Origin: Laetiporus sulphureus 93-53
Lineage: Eukaryota; Basidiomycota; Agaricomycetes; Polyporales; Laetiporaceae
Direction: 5' to 3'
DNA: 64,000 nucleotides
Assembly (NCBI RefSeq): GCF_001632365.1
Contig: NW_024468513.1
Location: forward strand, 60,374 to 124,373
The notes under the pieces were generated by a model that was not told the origin of the DNA, did not search any database, and worked only from the letters and a program-made list of their open reading frames with translations. The translations under genes were made by a program, and so were the position numbers. Position 1 is the stretch's first letter; each line of letters starts with the position of its first letter. Shown one piece after another: positions 21,667 through 32,800 of the stretch.

Positions 21667-21819
21667 CTTGACGGTGAGTGACAGGTGGTAGTACAGTCTC
21701 GAGCAGTAGGATGACGAGCTAATAGGAACCAGCGGCCTCAGGCGAAGAGGCATTCAGATATATATCCTGACAGAGCATGGCAGGCAAAGGGCATTGCCTC
21801 GTGTCTGACACGGGTTGCC

Positions 21820-22940
21820 CTGCAGGCACGCCAGTAAAGAAGATTACGGCGTAGAAGACATAGCGTAAGATCAGCTTGAGAGTCAGCGCATGAAAGCCGA
21901 AACCTTTGCCGATCCATGGGAGCAGGCCGTTGACAGTGGACACAAGAGACACATCAGCCAGCACATTCGTCCTGATAACAAAAATCGTCAGCGAGCGCCG
22001 AGAGTACAGTTACGCTCGGCAGCAGCACTGACACCAGGAAAATTTAAGTCGACTTGTGGCTTGTACAAGCGAATAAGTGCACAATAAGAAGCTTTCAACC
22101 CAGAAAAGAGTTCAAAAAAAGAAGGTCCTAAGACTTTCTCGAGCTTACTGTCTTTTTGGTGACGGCAAGCGGATAAAAGTGTCCTAAGCCGGATTTGAGT
22201 TGTCCTCATGGACAGAACTTGACCAGCAACAATGAGGCTGAACAAAGCGCCCTGATTGAATGCGTGATGCGCATTCGTGGGGCCTGTTCTTCCCCCATTC
22301 AGTACCATGGTCAACAATCACCTGTTCGCGAGTGACAAGCTCGTCTCCCTCGGGCATGCGCATCTGACTGATGGCGATGGAGGCCAGGGATGCTCATGAC
22401 AGAAGCAGTGACCAGGTTCTGCGGCAGCACACCAAGGTTGATGTATGCAGTCAGTACGGATCCAGAGGAGGTCGAGAAAACTTCAAAGCGCATGAGTTTC
22501 GGAAGCCGGCCAAAACGACACCAATAGACATACCGGACGCTTGCAACAAAGCTCGTCAAGAACGAATTTGGCTACACCGGTCAGTGGCATTCGTAGGATA
22601 AGTGGCTGTATGCGTGTTGACCTATCACGTAAATCTTCAGGCGATCATCTTTCGCAAAGCGCGTTCACGATTGTGTCACATTGTCTGTGTGGCTTCGCCG
22701 ACCTCTCGTCGCTCCGCATCCAGTTCGGCGTGGTGAGTGCTCTCGCGCCCACACAAGCCAAGATGATTGGACGTATTGCGCCATCGCCGATGATCTGCAG
22801 GTTCATCTCGTACGTCGCTCTCGCGCTCGGTGAAGTACAACAAAGCTGATAACAGGTTTCACGGGACCTTGCAACCAGCTGGCATTGCGAATGTGCTCGT
22901 GTAAGGCGACGTATCAGTGTTGGATACTGGCAATAGCATT
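21820..22940. pseudogene. Scrambled CNT pseudogene with inverted exons
   Basis: Minus strand 22500-21830 encodes remnants of CNT exons 8 and 9 ([58 protein letters not shown]). Plus strand 22530-22900 encodes the end of exon 9 (TKLVKNEFGYTG), exon 10 (GFADLSSLRIQFGVVSALAP, frame-broken) and exon 11. So the two parts face opposite ways, with a breakpoint inside exon 9. Exons 1-7 are absent and frameshifts are present. This is a decayed partial copy of the gene at 17130-19467. Confidence 0.8.
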
Positions 22941-23604
22941 CGATGTAATATTATGCACTCATCACGTAAGTGCCTATGATTGGGGCCTCTGAGATCTTGA
23001 TAGTTATGATACTCTTGCTTGCATTCACGGCAACTCGACGATTAAGAACAACATAGACTATGTTTGACTATCCGTCTATAAAGTTCGATCATATGAGGTA
23101 GTCATCCGCAGCCAACAGGTACTTACAGCCGGGTGCATCATGCATCAGGAGGCGATCCTGGTCAAAGCTGCACATGACAGCGATGATGACCTGAATATGT
23201 AGGCGGTATAAGTGGAAGTAATCGACTCCACCGTCCAGCTTGATTCCATACACGCAGGATAGTCGATCTGCCTGCGTTGCCAGGCTCAGCGTCCTGTTCG
23301 CCTGACAGCAATCGCACGATATGCATTGGAGGGGGTTGAATGGAATGCGCATCGTTCTCCCCGACGTCGCCTGTGCTAATATCACGGCTTCGCTTCCGGA
23401 GCCCCTGGCTCAGGCTCTGCTAACAGGTCCTCGTCGGATTTACTAGATGGTTTGGGCGGTCGCCGGTTGCCCGTCTGCACAGCGTACGGCTGCTGTCGAC
23501 CCAAGGATTCCAACATCGCCTGACGACGGGTAGAGTATGTCTGCCACACGAAAGCACCGACGCCCTACCCACCGACACAACTCAGCACCCCTGGCATACT
23601 GCGA

Positions 23605-24168
23605 TCAACCATCTCTACGCACCAGCACGACCGCCCCGAGCATCATTCCGTCTTTCCACCGATCGTCCCACCCCACATCGAGCTCTGCCCTCTTCCGCTG
23701 TCGAGCCCGCCACATTGCCCTGCTCAGATTGTGGTAGTCGGGCTTCAAGCCCTCGCCGGTGCTGGCTGACTCGGCGTCGGCCATGCGCTGCACCTTCCCG
23801 GTCAGGACAGCATAGGCGGCGCTGATGGCTTGAAATCGCGAGTGAGCGGTCTCGGGTGGGACGGCGCGGCTGATTGGGGAGTCGGGGTGATATATGCGAA
23901 CGAGGTCGTAGTCTAGCGTGGAGGGAAGACATAAATGAACGATGTGCACACTAAGGAAGGAGAGGGGTGGGGACGAGGGGACATACGTACAGCGTGCCTT
24001 CACCTGGTCGCGCGTCGCAGTGGGCTGGAGGTGGAAGATCTGGTAGGGTGTCGGGTTGGCGTTGTTAGGGAATGGGTAGGGATTTGCGCTGCTGGAGACA
24101 TGTCTCGATATGAGAGGACGAGAGCACAACGATGTCCGAGCCCGGCGAATGGAGGCGCTCTTCCACAT
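23605..24168 (-). CDS. J-domain (DnaJ-like) protein, probably mitochondrial
   Basis: Minus strand, two exons, 24168-23991 and 23912-23605, joined through GTACGT...GCTAG to 161 residues. The start MWKSASIRRARTSLCSR is basic and Ser/Arg-rich, like a mitochondrial targeting peptide; an upstream in-frame Met at 24228 would add 20 residues. The J-domain begins NPTPYQIFHLQPTATRDQVK and holds the HPD motif at residues 68-70 (YHPDSP), followed by FQAISAAYAVLTG. J-proteins stimulate Hsp70 ATPases through HPD (established). The C-terminus after residue 115 is basic and may include one weak hydrophobic stretch. The gene sits inside the duplicated spacer of unit 2 and has no counterpart in unit 1. Confidence 0.85.
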   Translation of the reverse strand: MWKSASIRRARTSLCSRPLISRHVSSSANPYPFPNNANPTPYQIFHLQPTATRDQVKARCTYVPSSPPLSFLSVHIVHLCLPSTLDYDLVRIYHPDSPISRAVPPETAHSRFQAISAAYAVLTGKVQRMADAESASTGEGLKPDYHNLSRAMWRARQRKRAELDVGWDDRWKDGMMLGAVVLVRRDG

Positions 24169-24651
24169 TCTTCCGTGTATGCAATATCTTACAACGACAT
24201 GGCGTAAGGAACCGTCAATGGCGTTCAAGTGCGGTGTACGTACTGCAGGAGCTTACAAGAATGACTGAGCGTTCCGCAACGTCGTGATAGAATATGCGAG
24301 AGCTACGAAGGGCCGGGAATTCGGAATTGCTGTCCGAGATGTCCTTGCTCATCATTCCGGCCAGCCTGCAGCCCCGGATAACATCACTACACAATCTATG
24401 TCTTGCTCATCGTGTTGTGACGCGGTCGAAGGTGGTAAACCCGGTCAAAGATGTTCAGGCTGCTCATGGATTTGCAGCAATAAGAAGCGACGCCATGTGA
24501 ACACGGCGATCAGGCATCTCGTGAACGTCGTAAATTCATCATCATCATTCCTGCCTGCATGGTACCGACACAATGTAGGGTATATCCACAAGCAAACATT
24601 CCAGCATCTGCAAAAAGGCCGAGAGAGCATCCGGTCCAAGCAACACACCCT

Positions 24652-25693
24652 TCACATAATCAAACAACCAGTGCCCTTGCCCTCCAGGCTACGCGTGATA
24701 TCCTCGGGCTGGACTATAGCGCCTTCACCGCTCGGGTGGCCGTCCAGGTTGACAATCAAGACGCCGGAGTTATTTTGGTCGAGCTCTGCGATGAGTCCTT
24801 GCCTGATGATGAAGAAGGTCAGCATTGGAGCGAACAGGACGACTTGGGGGGGGGCGTGCATTCTGGAGGAAATTGCGCTTACTTCTGCATGAGTTCCCCG
24901 ATGGCGGGCTTGAGCTTCGCAACGCCGTTTGACGAGTGCAAACCTTTGCCTGAACGAAGGTCGGCCTTTTCGACTACACAGAGCACGGCGACACGAAGAC
25001 GTACCAACAATGAGGTGAATCTTGTTGGTTCCGCGCCGCCGAGCGTCGTTGATAGCTCGTTCCGTGAACGTGAGAGCCTCCTTCACGAACAGACCATGCA
25101 GATCGACCTCTCCAGGCTCCCTGTCCTTGTTGTTCTCTGTTATGCGTTGGAACAGTCGCGTGGAACATACACCATGCCAGCAAGGTCAATATATGCACGT
25201 CCTACGAGCCGCAGCGCGTGCAGCGCACGCACCATTAAATATCCACTCGCTCGCCTGCGCGTTCAGCCGCTCCATCTCGCGCTGGTGCGCCTTGCCCTCG
25301 ATGGAGAGCTCCTTCGCGCGCGCGCCGTCCTTGCGCGCATAAGCAGCGTGGCTCTCCTCGAAGCAGCGCGCCATCTCTGCGCCCTCGCTCTTCGCGCGCG
25401 TGCGGAGATCCTGGTAGTGCTCGTTGTCATGGTTCTTCTCGGCAGCGTTCTGTCTCGGACGCGGTAAGGTGCCTTCGTATGTGTAAAGGTGTGTCGAGAC
25501 GCACCACAGGAGGCGAGGGCCGGGCTGGCTTGGAAGGGCGCTGTGCGGGCCTACTAGGAGGCTGCACTACTACAGGCAGGAAGGGCTTGTGTTCAGGCCG
25601 ATTTTGTTGGGGAGGCTGCTGCGCAGGCCGCTGCTCCGCAGAGGGGCCACAGAAGCAGTTGAGCAACGCCTGGAAGAAAGCACCGAAGCCCAT
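24652..25693 (-). pseudogene. DUF1771-Smr gene copy 2, one-base frameshift in exon 1
   Basis: Minus strand exons 25693-25233, 25136-25005, 24949-24883 and 24802-24652 carry a complete DUF1771 (DLRTRAKSEG through QREMERLNAQASEWIFN), the Smr core VDLHGLFVKEALTF, GKGLHSSNG, and a C-terminal GHPSGEGAIVQPEDITR ending CLIM. Exon 1 is 461 nt, one more than the splice phases need. The extra base lies near 25487-25495, between RLD and TYEG, where copy 1 has one base fewer. The start MGFGAFFQALLNCFCG is therefore out of frame with DUF1771. It is either a recent disabling insertion or a sequencing error. All four splice phases agree otherwise, so if the base is an error the gene is intact. Confidence 0.7.
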
Positions 25694-26238
25694 CTTGATG
25701 TTGAGCGACAGGTAGTTGTACAGTCTCTAGCAGTAGGATGACGAGGTAATAGGGATCAATGGCCTCAGGCCAGGAGGCATTTAGATATATGTCCTAACAG
25801 AGGCTGGCAGGGCAAAGGCGTCTGCGGTTGACAGCAACCATTGTATTTGGCTGAGCAGAAGTAGTACCGCCTTCAAAGGGCGTACTGCCTCGTGCTCGAC
25901 ACGGGTTCATCGCATTAGATCTAAAGGCTTGGTAGGCGACCGGTAGATATGATGGCCAGCCGCGCAACGTTGTCGCTTATTCCAGGCCGTCCATGAGTGG
26001 CATTATCTGCTCTTGTGCATCCTTGAAGATGCTTTCATCCTAATCTTAAGGGAGATAGCACAGCGATACATTAGGTTGACAACAAGTACATCATGCAAGC
26101 GGAGAATTGTAACATGCGCGGTTGCCAGTGAGAAAGATGAACGATTGAGGATCAAGGCGGCGGAGATGGGGTAGAACAAATAATGATAGGTCATGACCGG
26201 TCGTGAATATCCAACCTCAGGTCTCAAGTTATCCATAG
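25694..26238. other. 5' flank of Smr copy 2 and spacer
   Basis: 25700-25830 matches the 5' flank of Smr copy 1 (21670-21800). Beyond that nothing was recognised. Confidence 0.5.
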
Positions 26239-26989
26239 TCAGCGATAGCACCAATGGTCCGGGTCGAAGTCGTCATTATAGACTCGGGGATTATCGTATT
26301 CGGTCTGAACTTCAGTAAGAGGTAGCCAACGTATGCATCGGCGAACAAGTACTTACCTGATAAGCAGCAGCATCTGCTGTTGTTCTTGCTTTGCCGAATA
26401 AATTAGAAAAAGGGAGCGATGACGACGTGCTATCTGCACTTGGCGTAGTGGGATAGCATTAAAGCATCATTCACAGAATGTAGGCTGGCCATACTCACCA
26501 AACGTCATGCACAGGCGCGTTTGCTTATACACAAGCCCACCTCATCCCGCCCATATTTTCTGTGCCCCGATCCAACTCCCAGTCCATGATCTGTCGAGGA
26601 AATGGCGTCTTGCTAAAAGATGTGCGATGCCCTTCCGACAAGCCACGGTCAACGTCTAGGAGCGCATGGTATGCTGACCGAACTCCTAAGACTCCTTGAG
26701 TATATGCGCACCACATACTCACACGCGAGGACAAGGCGTACCTCACGGAGTCTGTAGGATGGTAAGGCGGCGGCGGATTATTATACGAAGGAATAGATGC
26801 CATTGACCGACTCGAGTCGTACGAAAGGGGTGGCGACCGAGGTATTTGGCGCGTCACGGCATTGCGGAGCAGCACCGGCGGCACATATACGTCGTCCTGC
26901 CTCGGCCTCTGTCGGGTATCGATGTTGGGCACAGCTGCATCGTGAGTGTCCTCAAGCAGCGAATCCTGACATAGACAGCAGAAACCCAT
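26239..26989 (-). CDS. Hypothetical small gene, structure unresolved
   Basis: Two C-terminal exons look real: 26388-26357 (ARTTADAAAYQ) joined through GTAAGT to 26304-26239 (TEYDNPRVYNDDFDPDHWCYR, then stop). Further upstream on the same strand, 26989-26765 encodes MGFCCLCQDSLLEDTHD and a Pro/Tyr-rich tail (PSYNNPPPPYHP) before a GTACGC donor. An MGxCCxC start suggests N-myristoylation and palmitoylation. I could not join the two parts with consistent phases, so they may be separate genes. No known domain. Confidence 0.35.
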
Positions 26990-28404
26990 GGCACGGGCAA
27001 AGGCATGGTGAAAACCCATCAAGATAGGAGCTCGGATGCGATTGTGGAGCAGTCAGCGATCGAGTATATGATGATGGCATGAAGCCTCTGACGATATATC
27101 GCACGCTGCGTCGAGGCAATCATCAATGCACCGAAAAGAAGCTGATCGCGTAGCGGCCGAGTCACCGGCTTTTTATCCAACCGACCTCGTGATCCCGCGA
27201 GAAGGCATTATAGTCATCGGCCTCCTCCCGCCGACTGGACTCTGCCTCCCGGGGCGCCGTTTTGGCGTTCTGAGGCGAGCGCGTCAACCGTGAGCCTATA
27301 GCCACTGACAGCCGCATGCGTGTTCGAAACGCACTAGCCGTGCTTCCCAGGCTTGTATCTCCATGCTTCCGCCGTATTTGACAATGTGCGATAGCAATAT
27401 GGACCGCGTCGATGTGCTTCCATGCGCCGAAGGAAACATCGCATACGCCCAGCCGACCATCGTGCTTTCCACGCCTTAGGAGGACCCGCAAGTCCAGGCT
27501 GTGACAACTGCTTGGCTGGCTAAGCAGACCCGTCAGCCTCCCCAAAGACAGAACTACCGCCTCCACGCGCCCGCGGGTCGCTACAAGCGTCTATCCCGGC
27601 GTACTTCACGTCGAACGATGGCTGCTATCAGCTACGCGCGCGGCACTATGACGCATAGCACGCACCTCCTGACCTCTTACCCGGGTCCAAGGGTTGCGGA
27701 AGCAGCACTGGGAGATTAAAAACCGCCGCGGGATGGGGAAGGAAGTGCCATAGAGGATATAGGCCCCGACTGCTCCATAGGATCGTGGGTCTCTGGGGCA
27801 TGGTGGGCACGTACGGACGGTGATGGATTGGGTCTTTCAGGCTCCCGATTCCGTTCTTTCTCGCTCGCGCTCTGGTTACAGGCTTCGGGCAGTCGACCTG
27901 TCGACTTAAACATGAAGTAAGCACACAACGCAGCACGTACACGAGCCGCCATTTTCCGCACGAGAGAAGGTCAAATTACCAGGTCTAAGAATAGGTCTCC
28001 TGACATTCTAGTCGATTGCAACGTTGAGCGAGCATTTCGAAAGTGAACTCGGCTCTACGCGCATTCTGTCAGTGGTGGGACACCCACCTAGGCGATTCGA
28101 TGTTACGGCATGTGAAGGAGTAGATAATCAAATGGCTGGAAAAGGGGGCGCATGATCTGAGCACCAGACATTTGGAGCTGGGGGCCCACTCACCAAGCAC
28201 CTTTGATTGCTGGACTCTGTGCGACTTGCAACCAGCCAATCCCAGCATTGCATCAACACTATTCTACCAAACGAACAAGGTAGAAGAAAAAATGAATGAT
28301 CTCATTGCTCAAGCTCTCCCGACATCCACTAGATACAGAGGAGCGGGAACATACAGCTGTCCATTATAGAAGCTCTCGCTCTCAATCCGCCGCCATGGCC
28401 CGAC
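26990..28404. other. 1.4-kb stretch without a recognised gene
   Basis: Minus-strand open frames at 27162-27566 (134 codons) and 27716-27961 (81 codons) are Arg/Pro/Ser-rich, with no recognisable domain and no clear splice joins. I do not call them genes. Confidence 0.4.
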
Positions 28405-29497
28405 TCAAATCTCCAATCCCACGAGAACGTAGGCAGGGTCAACCTGGAAGGGTGGTTTAGTGACAACGGATCCTCCGACGTACATCAAAGAATGAAGCAA
28501 GTCGCCAAGGAATGGAGACGACTTCTCCAATGCAATGACCAGAGCCGAACACTGCAGACTCTCATCCGCCAGATCCAGCAGCGCAACAATGCTAACCGCC
28601 AGCAACATCAATTTCTAAAACGAGACAATTGTGTAACCCGAAGACTCACCTCTCTCTCAAGTTGACGTTTGCTGCGCTTTTTCCGTCGACATAAAGCGTT
28701 TTTGGTTTGCCCGGTAACTCGAGCACAACGCCGTCGAAGGCGGCACCCAAGTTCGGACCAGAGATGGACACACTCTTCGCATGCGGCAATGCGCCCAATG
28801 CGTTCATCGGGAAGAGCGTTGAAAGGAACTCGAGCGCCGTATCTTGCTGCTTCGCACTGATGGCTGCGAGGCTGCCCCCGCCTTCCTCCGCGTCGTCAGG
28901 CGTCAGCGGAGGAGTAGCGATGTCGGGGAGGGGTGCATGTGCGCCCTTGCCCGCAATCGCACGGGGCGCGCTCGGCTGGCCATGGGTAAAGTCAGGAGGC
29001 GGAGTGGGAGGATAATCGATTGGCTTGGAGTAAAGGCTGTCTGCCCTGAGAGACGATGATAGCGTGGAGGAAGTATCGGAAGGGGAAGAGGAAGGGGAAG
29101 CAATGGCTGGCGCCAGACTGTCTGTCACCCAGTCTGACGACCCTCTGTCGGGAGGGCATTTTACTTTGGGGGTGTCAAAACCGCCACTGCAACGAGAGTT
29201 CAGTCTGCACCTGATTACACGTTTTTGAGAGTCTTGCGAGTACTCACCCCGGGCCCGCCAGAGAACGTAGTAGAGTAATAGTACATGGAGTCGTTTCCCT
29301 CCATGTGGCACACTGCCAGCACGCTAGGAGTTATGTCGGTGTAGAAAGCCCCATCTCCAACAGCCTGACGGCCGTTGCTGATTATCGAAGGAAAGAAATG
29401 AGCCGAAATGAAGCCAGCAGTCTACCGATATTAAAACTTACGTGGGGCAAATACTAGATGACTGTTTTGTATAATTCATCATATTTATTATCGACAT
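28405..29497 (-). CDS. OAZ1: Ornithine decarboxylase antizyme, with programmed +1 frameshift
   Basis: Minus strand, four exons (29497-29442, 29377-29248, 29186-28650, 28591-28405). Frame 0 starts MSIINMMNY and ends after 65 codons at TTT-TGA (29180-29175); skipping one base gives TTT-GAC and opens the long frame, about 302 residues in total. The middle is a Pro/Ser-rich linker. The antizyme fold covers the last third: LGAAFDGVVLELPGKPKTLY, SIVALLDLADESLQC, VIALEKSS, and the ending TKPPFQVDPAYVLVGLEI. Antizymes bind ornithine decarboxylase and send it to the proteasome; the frameshift is promoted by polyamines (established for yeast, fission yeast and animals). All splice phases agree only if the +1 shift occurs. 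The shift codon lies six bases after the acceptor of intron 2. Confidence 0.9.
29175..29180 (-). promoter_or_regulatory. Antizyme +1 frameshift site, TTT TGA
   Basis: Read on the minus strand, the zero-frame codons are CGG TTT TGA C. The stop is bypassed by reading TTT and then GAC. Slow termination at TGA followed by C is the hallmark of antizyme shift sites (established knowledge). No pseudoknot was assessed. Confidence 0.85.
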
Positions 29498-30413
29498 GAG
29501 GTGCCAATTTGTTCGCGAACGGCTTAAAGAGTTGTTTCTGGTGTGGTTGTGGAAGAGAGCCAGTCAAATCGGGTGGGACGAATGAGGTAGCGCGTTCACA
29601 AAAGCAGATGCGAGCGAGTTAGTGCGAGCGCTGTGAGCAAGTCAGCAATGCGGTGCAGTGAAGAGGGGTCCACGCCAGGGCCACTCTTTATCGGTCTTTG
29701 TTATCTGGGACCCCGGATACCGCCACGTGGTCAATTGTGGCCCGCTACGGCGCTACGGCCTGCTAGTTGCCGTTCGCTGATCGAGGTCTTTCCTTCGTCA
29801 TTTCGCGATTTTTCACACACGTGCGGCTCATTGCACATCATTAATTGCAACCAAGCACGCAACGAACATGGTGCGAACACAGTGAAAAGCTACACGAGTG
29901 GTATGCAAGGCAGCGGCAAGGCTCCCGGTGGCACCGGGATGCTGCTTGCAATTGAGTTCCCCCATTCAAACACCGCACACATGACCTTACATCTCCACCC
30001 ATCTCCTCCGAGAGTTATGCCCATATCAGCGAGTCCTGCCTGCTTCTGTGTGCGAAGTACATGGGTCCAGACGCTGCAAGGCGATAGAGTTCGACGAACG
30101 ATAAGAGAACCAGCTCCGATACGCCCGACAGCCTAACATTCGTGATATAATCATCAGTTGACGCATCAAGTGTCCAGGCAAGCTGCAATGGTGCGATCCC
30201 GACCACGAAGTAGTGGCTTTTGCAGGAGCGTTCTAGCGCAGAAGTCCGGCGATGCCGAATTGTGCAACGCGACCTCAAAGGCCGCCGTCACGTTTCATAC
30301 TTTAGGCCGAAGCCCGTGGCACCTCTACGCGGACTATTATACCAGAGTGAACGCATCCGGTAGAATCGACCGAGCTGCTTGCGAGCGATCTTTCATGACA
30401 CGTTGGTCGCGCA
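29498..30413. other. Intergenic upstream of the antizyme gene
   Basis: Divergence between the antizyme 5' end and the 3' end of the next minus-strand gene. Plus-strand open frames at 29633-30136 and 30158-30541 have no domain-like features. Confidence 0.45.
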
Positions 30414-31737
30414 TCATGACACATGGTCATATTGAGGAATGGCTGACGTACTGCGAGCACGTCGGACAGGCTCTGGTCTTCGCGACCTCCTCCCAAGCAT
30501 TCCTTCAATCTCTTCGAATAGATCAAAGGAGAGAGACATGAGAGCTGTCTGAGAATCTGTGCCTGAGGAAGACGCCAGACCGCTATGGTGGTTCGTCAGA
30601 GATTGGGCTGCCGTGGAGTGCATGTTCAGCAGAGGAGAGGTTTCGACTACCCTGGACATCGGAAGTCTAGGAACCTGCGAACCAAAGACCAGGGTTACAG
30701 GTCATCGGACAGCCTCCGAAGCACAGCTTATAAGGACACGCACCACATGTCTGATCGGCTCGATCGCATTCAACTCTGCGTGTCTCGCCGCGACAGTAAC
30801 AGCGCTTCTCATGGCGGAAGATTCGCTTGCCCTTGCGACGTCGGTGGGTATCGGTGTAGCAACCTTCACAACGACCATGTTCTCCTTCGTGACTTTTAGG
30901 GCAGTCACCGCAGCTGGAGCGCGAATACCGTATGCTTCTTCCATGCTCATTCTCGCCGTCGAAGGCATTTTCTGCACCTTGATGGTATTCAAATGGAATT
31001 CTGATGGCAAAGGTCGATATGCTTGAAATGCATGAGAAGGCACGGAAACATCATGCCGACCAGATGGAGACGAGTACTCAGAGATGGAGTTTTGTAGTGG
31101 CGCACGCCGAATTGACGGAGATCTGAAGGAAGAAGTACCGATATCCAAACTGATTGGGATGGACGTGTCTGATACGTCCCGGATCGAGCGTGCTTGCATC
31201 TGAGTAGCGGAGGCTTGGGCGGCCTCTTCGCCGAACGACCTATCCACGTCCAACGCGAACGCTTCCACACTGAGATCGGTGTTACAGGGCGAGTTTGAGC
31301 TTCCCCTAGACGACGACCTGGAGGAGTCTGAGTGTATGCTGCCAGCTCCAGCTTGAGGCGAGTGTATAACGTCAGTAATTGAAGCAGCGACTACCCGTGT
31401 TGGTAGCTTGCGAGACGGCAGAAGAGACGTGACGTCGTAAACAGAGGCATTGCAGTTTGTGACATCGTTCTACAGTTGATGGTTCGGCCAAGGGAATACC
31501 TTTAGACCCAAATATTGTAGTGCTCACCTCGTTTCGCCGGTCGGCATTTGACGCGTAGCGCTCTGCTACAGGCCCGAAGCATGCGCTCGCAGAGAGCTCT
31601 GTGTGGCGGACATCGCTGGAGTAGGATCGAGCCGCATGAGACTGCAGGGAGTTCGGGTACACAGTGATTCTTGGTCGACGCGGAAGCGGGATGAATGAGT
31701 CGAAATCAATATCTACGGAGCCAAGTGGTTGCTGCAT
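30414..31737 (-). CDS. Unrecognised protein, 377 aa, Ser-rich
   Basis: Minus strand exons 31737-31528, 31406-30744 and 30674-30414. The joins (GAG|GTGAGC...CGCAAG|CTA and GTG|GTGCGT...CGCAG|GTT) are all phase 0 and connect three long open frames, which is why I trust the model. The N-terminus MQQPLGSVDIDFDSFIPLPR is followed by PRITVYPNS. The middle is Ser-rich (HSDSSRSSSRGSSNS), and the C-terminus has SPLLNMHSTAAQS and FDLFEEIEGMLGRRSRR. No signal peptide, membrane segment or catalytic motif is visible. It looks like a regulatory or scaffold protein with disordered regions. An overlapping plus-strand frame (30559-31026) reads as hydrophobic helices but has no splice support. Confidence 0.6.
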
Positions 31738-32567
31738 CCTGCCCGCTCGACGTCGCTCTATTCAAGACACAACAATGCCTGAGGAGATGAAGCAGGAGGG
31801 GGGAGGGGAACCTGCGGTGCGCTGCATGTGGAGGAGGAGCGTTTTGTACACTGTCGATAGATGCGCATTGCACGCAGATCTGTAGCTCCACTACGTTCTT
31901 CGTCTGTCAGTTTTGAAAAGCTCGTTGCGCGACGTCGACGATCCTATACGTCTACGTCGTACATTTGATTAACCTAGGCCAGATCCTGGGGTCGCCTTGA
32001 GCAACGCTCCACAACAAGCTGCATTGAGTCGGAAGAGCCCATCGCCGCGACATACAGAGTCCTACTTTTTCAAAGCACAACGCGAGCGAGTCCAGAGTTC
32101 AGGTAGTTTGAATGTATCACATTCGAGAGCGGGATTGTCGGCAATCATCTGCAAGCATACTTGTGTGCACAGTTCGATATGTAGACTTGCACATTGCGCA
32201 GACTCCAGAGCCCAGCATTGCGAGATAGATGGATTCATACCGGAAAGTGGGCCGGACCCCGGTGACCAGGGTCCTGCCGTCAGGGCAGGGCGTTCAGCCA
32301 CATCTCTAGTAATCGACGCCCAAGGCAAGCGGCAACCCATCGGCGAGCTCGACCTACCTCAAGACGTGAGTGTTTCTATGCTAGTGTGATGCTCCGAATG
32401 CGCAGGAAATGCTGGGTTGGATGCTCAACCGAAATATCAGGCCAAAATGCGCCCATTTACATGATGGATGGACGGCCTCTTTAGTGGATGCACCTTGATT
32501 CAACCTTCAGTGTTCAAGCTGCTTACGCTCTTCTTTCTGACTGCAGTCATCACCTCGGCAACAAAAA
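31738..32567. other. Intergenic upstream of uS5 copy A
   Basis: No gene recognised. The last about 50 bp before 32568 (pyrimidine-rich, with a TTCTTTCTGACTG stretch) is similar to the leader of copy B, so the duplication boundary is near 32510. Confidence 0.5.
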
Positions 32568-32762
32568 ATGGCTGACGCTGGACGTGGACGCGGTGGATTC
32601 GGGCGTGGACGTGGTGACAGAGGACGTGGCCGTCGGGGCCCTCGCCGTGGAGGCCGCAAGGACGAGGAGAAGGAGTGGTGAGTCCCAGATTCCGCCGACG
32701 TCGCGAACGATTGCCAAATGTAGCGCGAATGTAGGGTGCCTGTCACGAAGCTCGGTCGTCTC

Positions 32763-32800
<38 letters not shown>

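Larger units (their letters stand above)
18581..21790. repeat. Duplication unit 1: CNT 3' half, spacer, Smr gene
   Basis: This block corresponds to 21790-25830. The shared order is CNT exons 8-11, a spacer, a minus-strand DUF1771-Smr gene and about 120 bp of its 5' flank. Unit 2 is rearranged: its CNT exons 8-9 are inverted and a J-domain gene lies in its spacer. Confidence 0.7.

Noticed and set aside
21076..21681. 201-codon plus-strand frame rich in Leu/Val/Gly
   Set aside because: It is the antisense reading of the 54-bp repeat array in the Smr gene.
30559..31026. Plus-strand frame with apparent membrane helices
   Set aside because: It overlaps exons 2 and 3 of a minus-strand gene whose splice phases all agree. 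Hydrophobic antisense frames are expected opposite charged codons.
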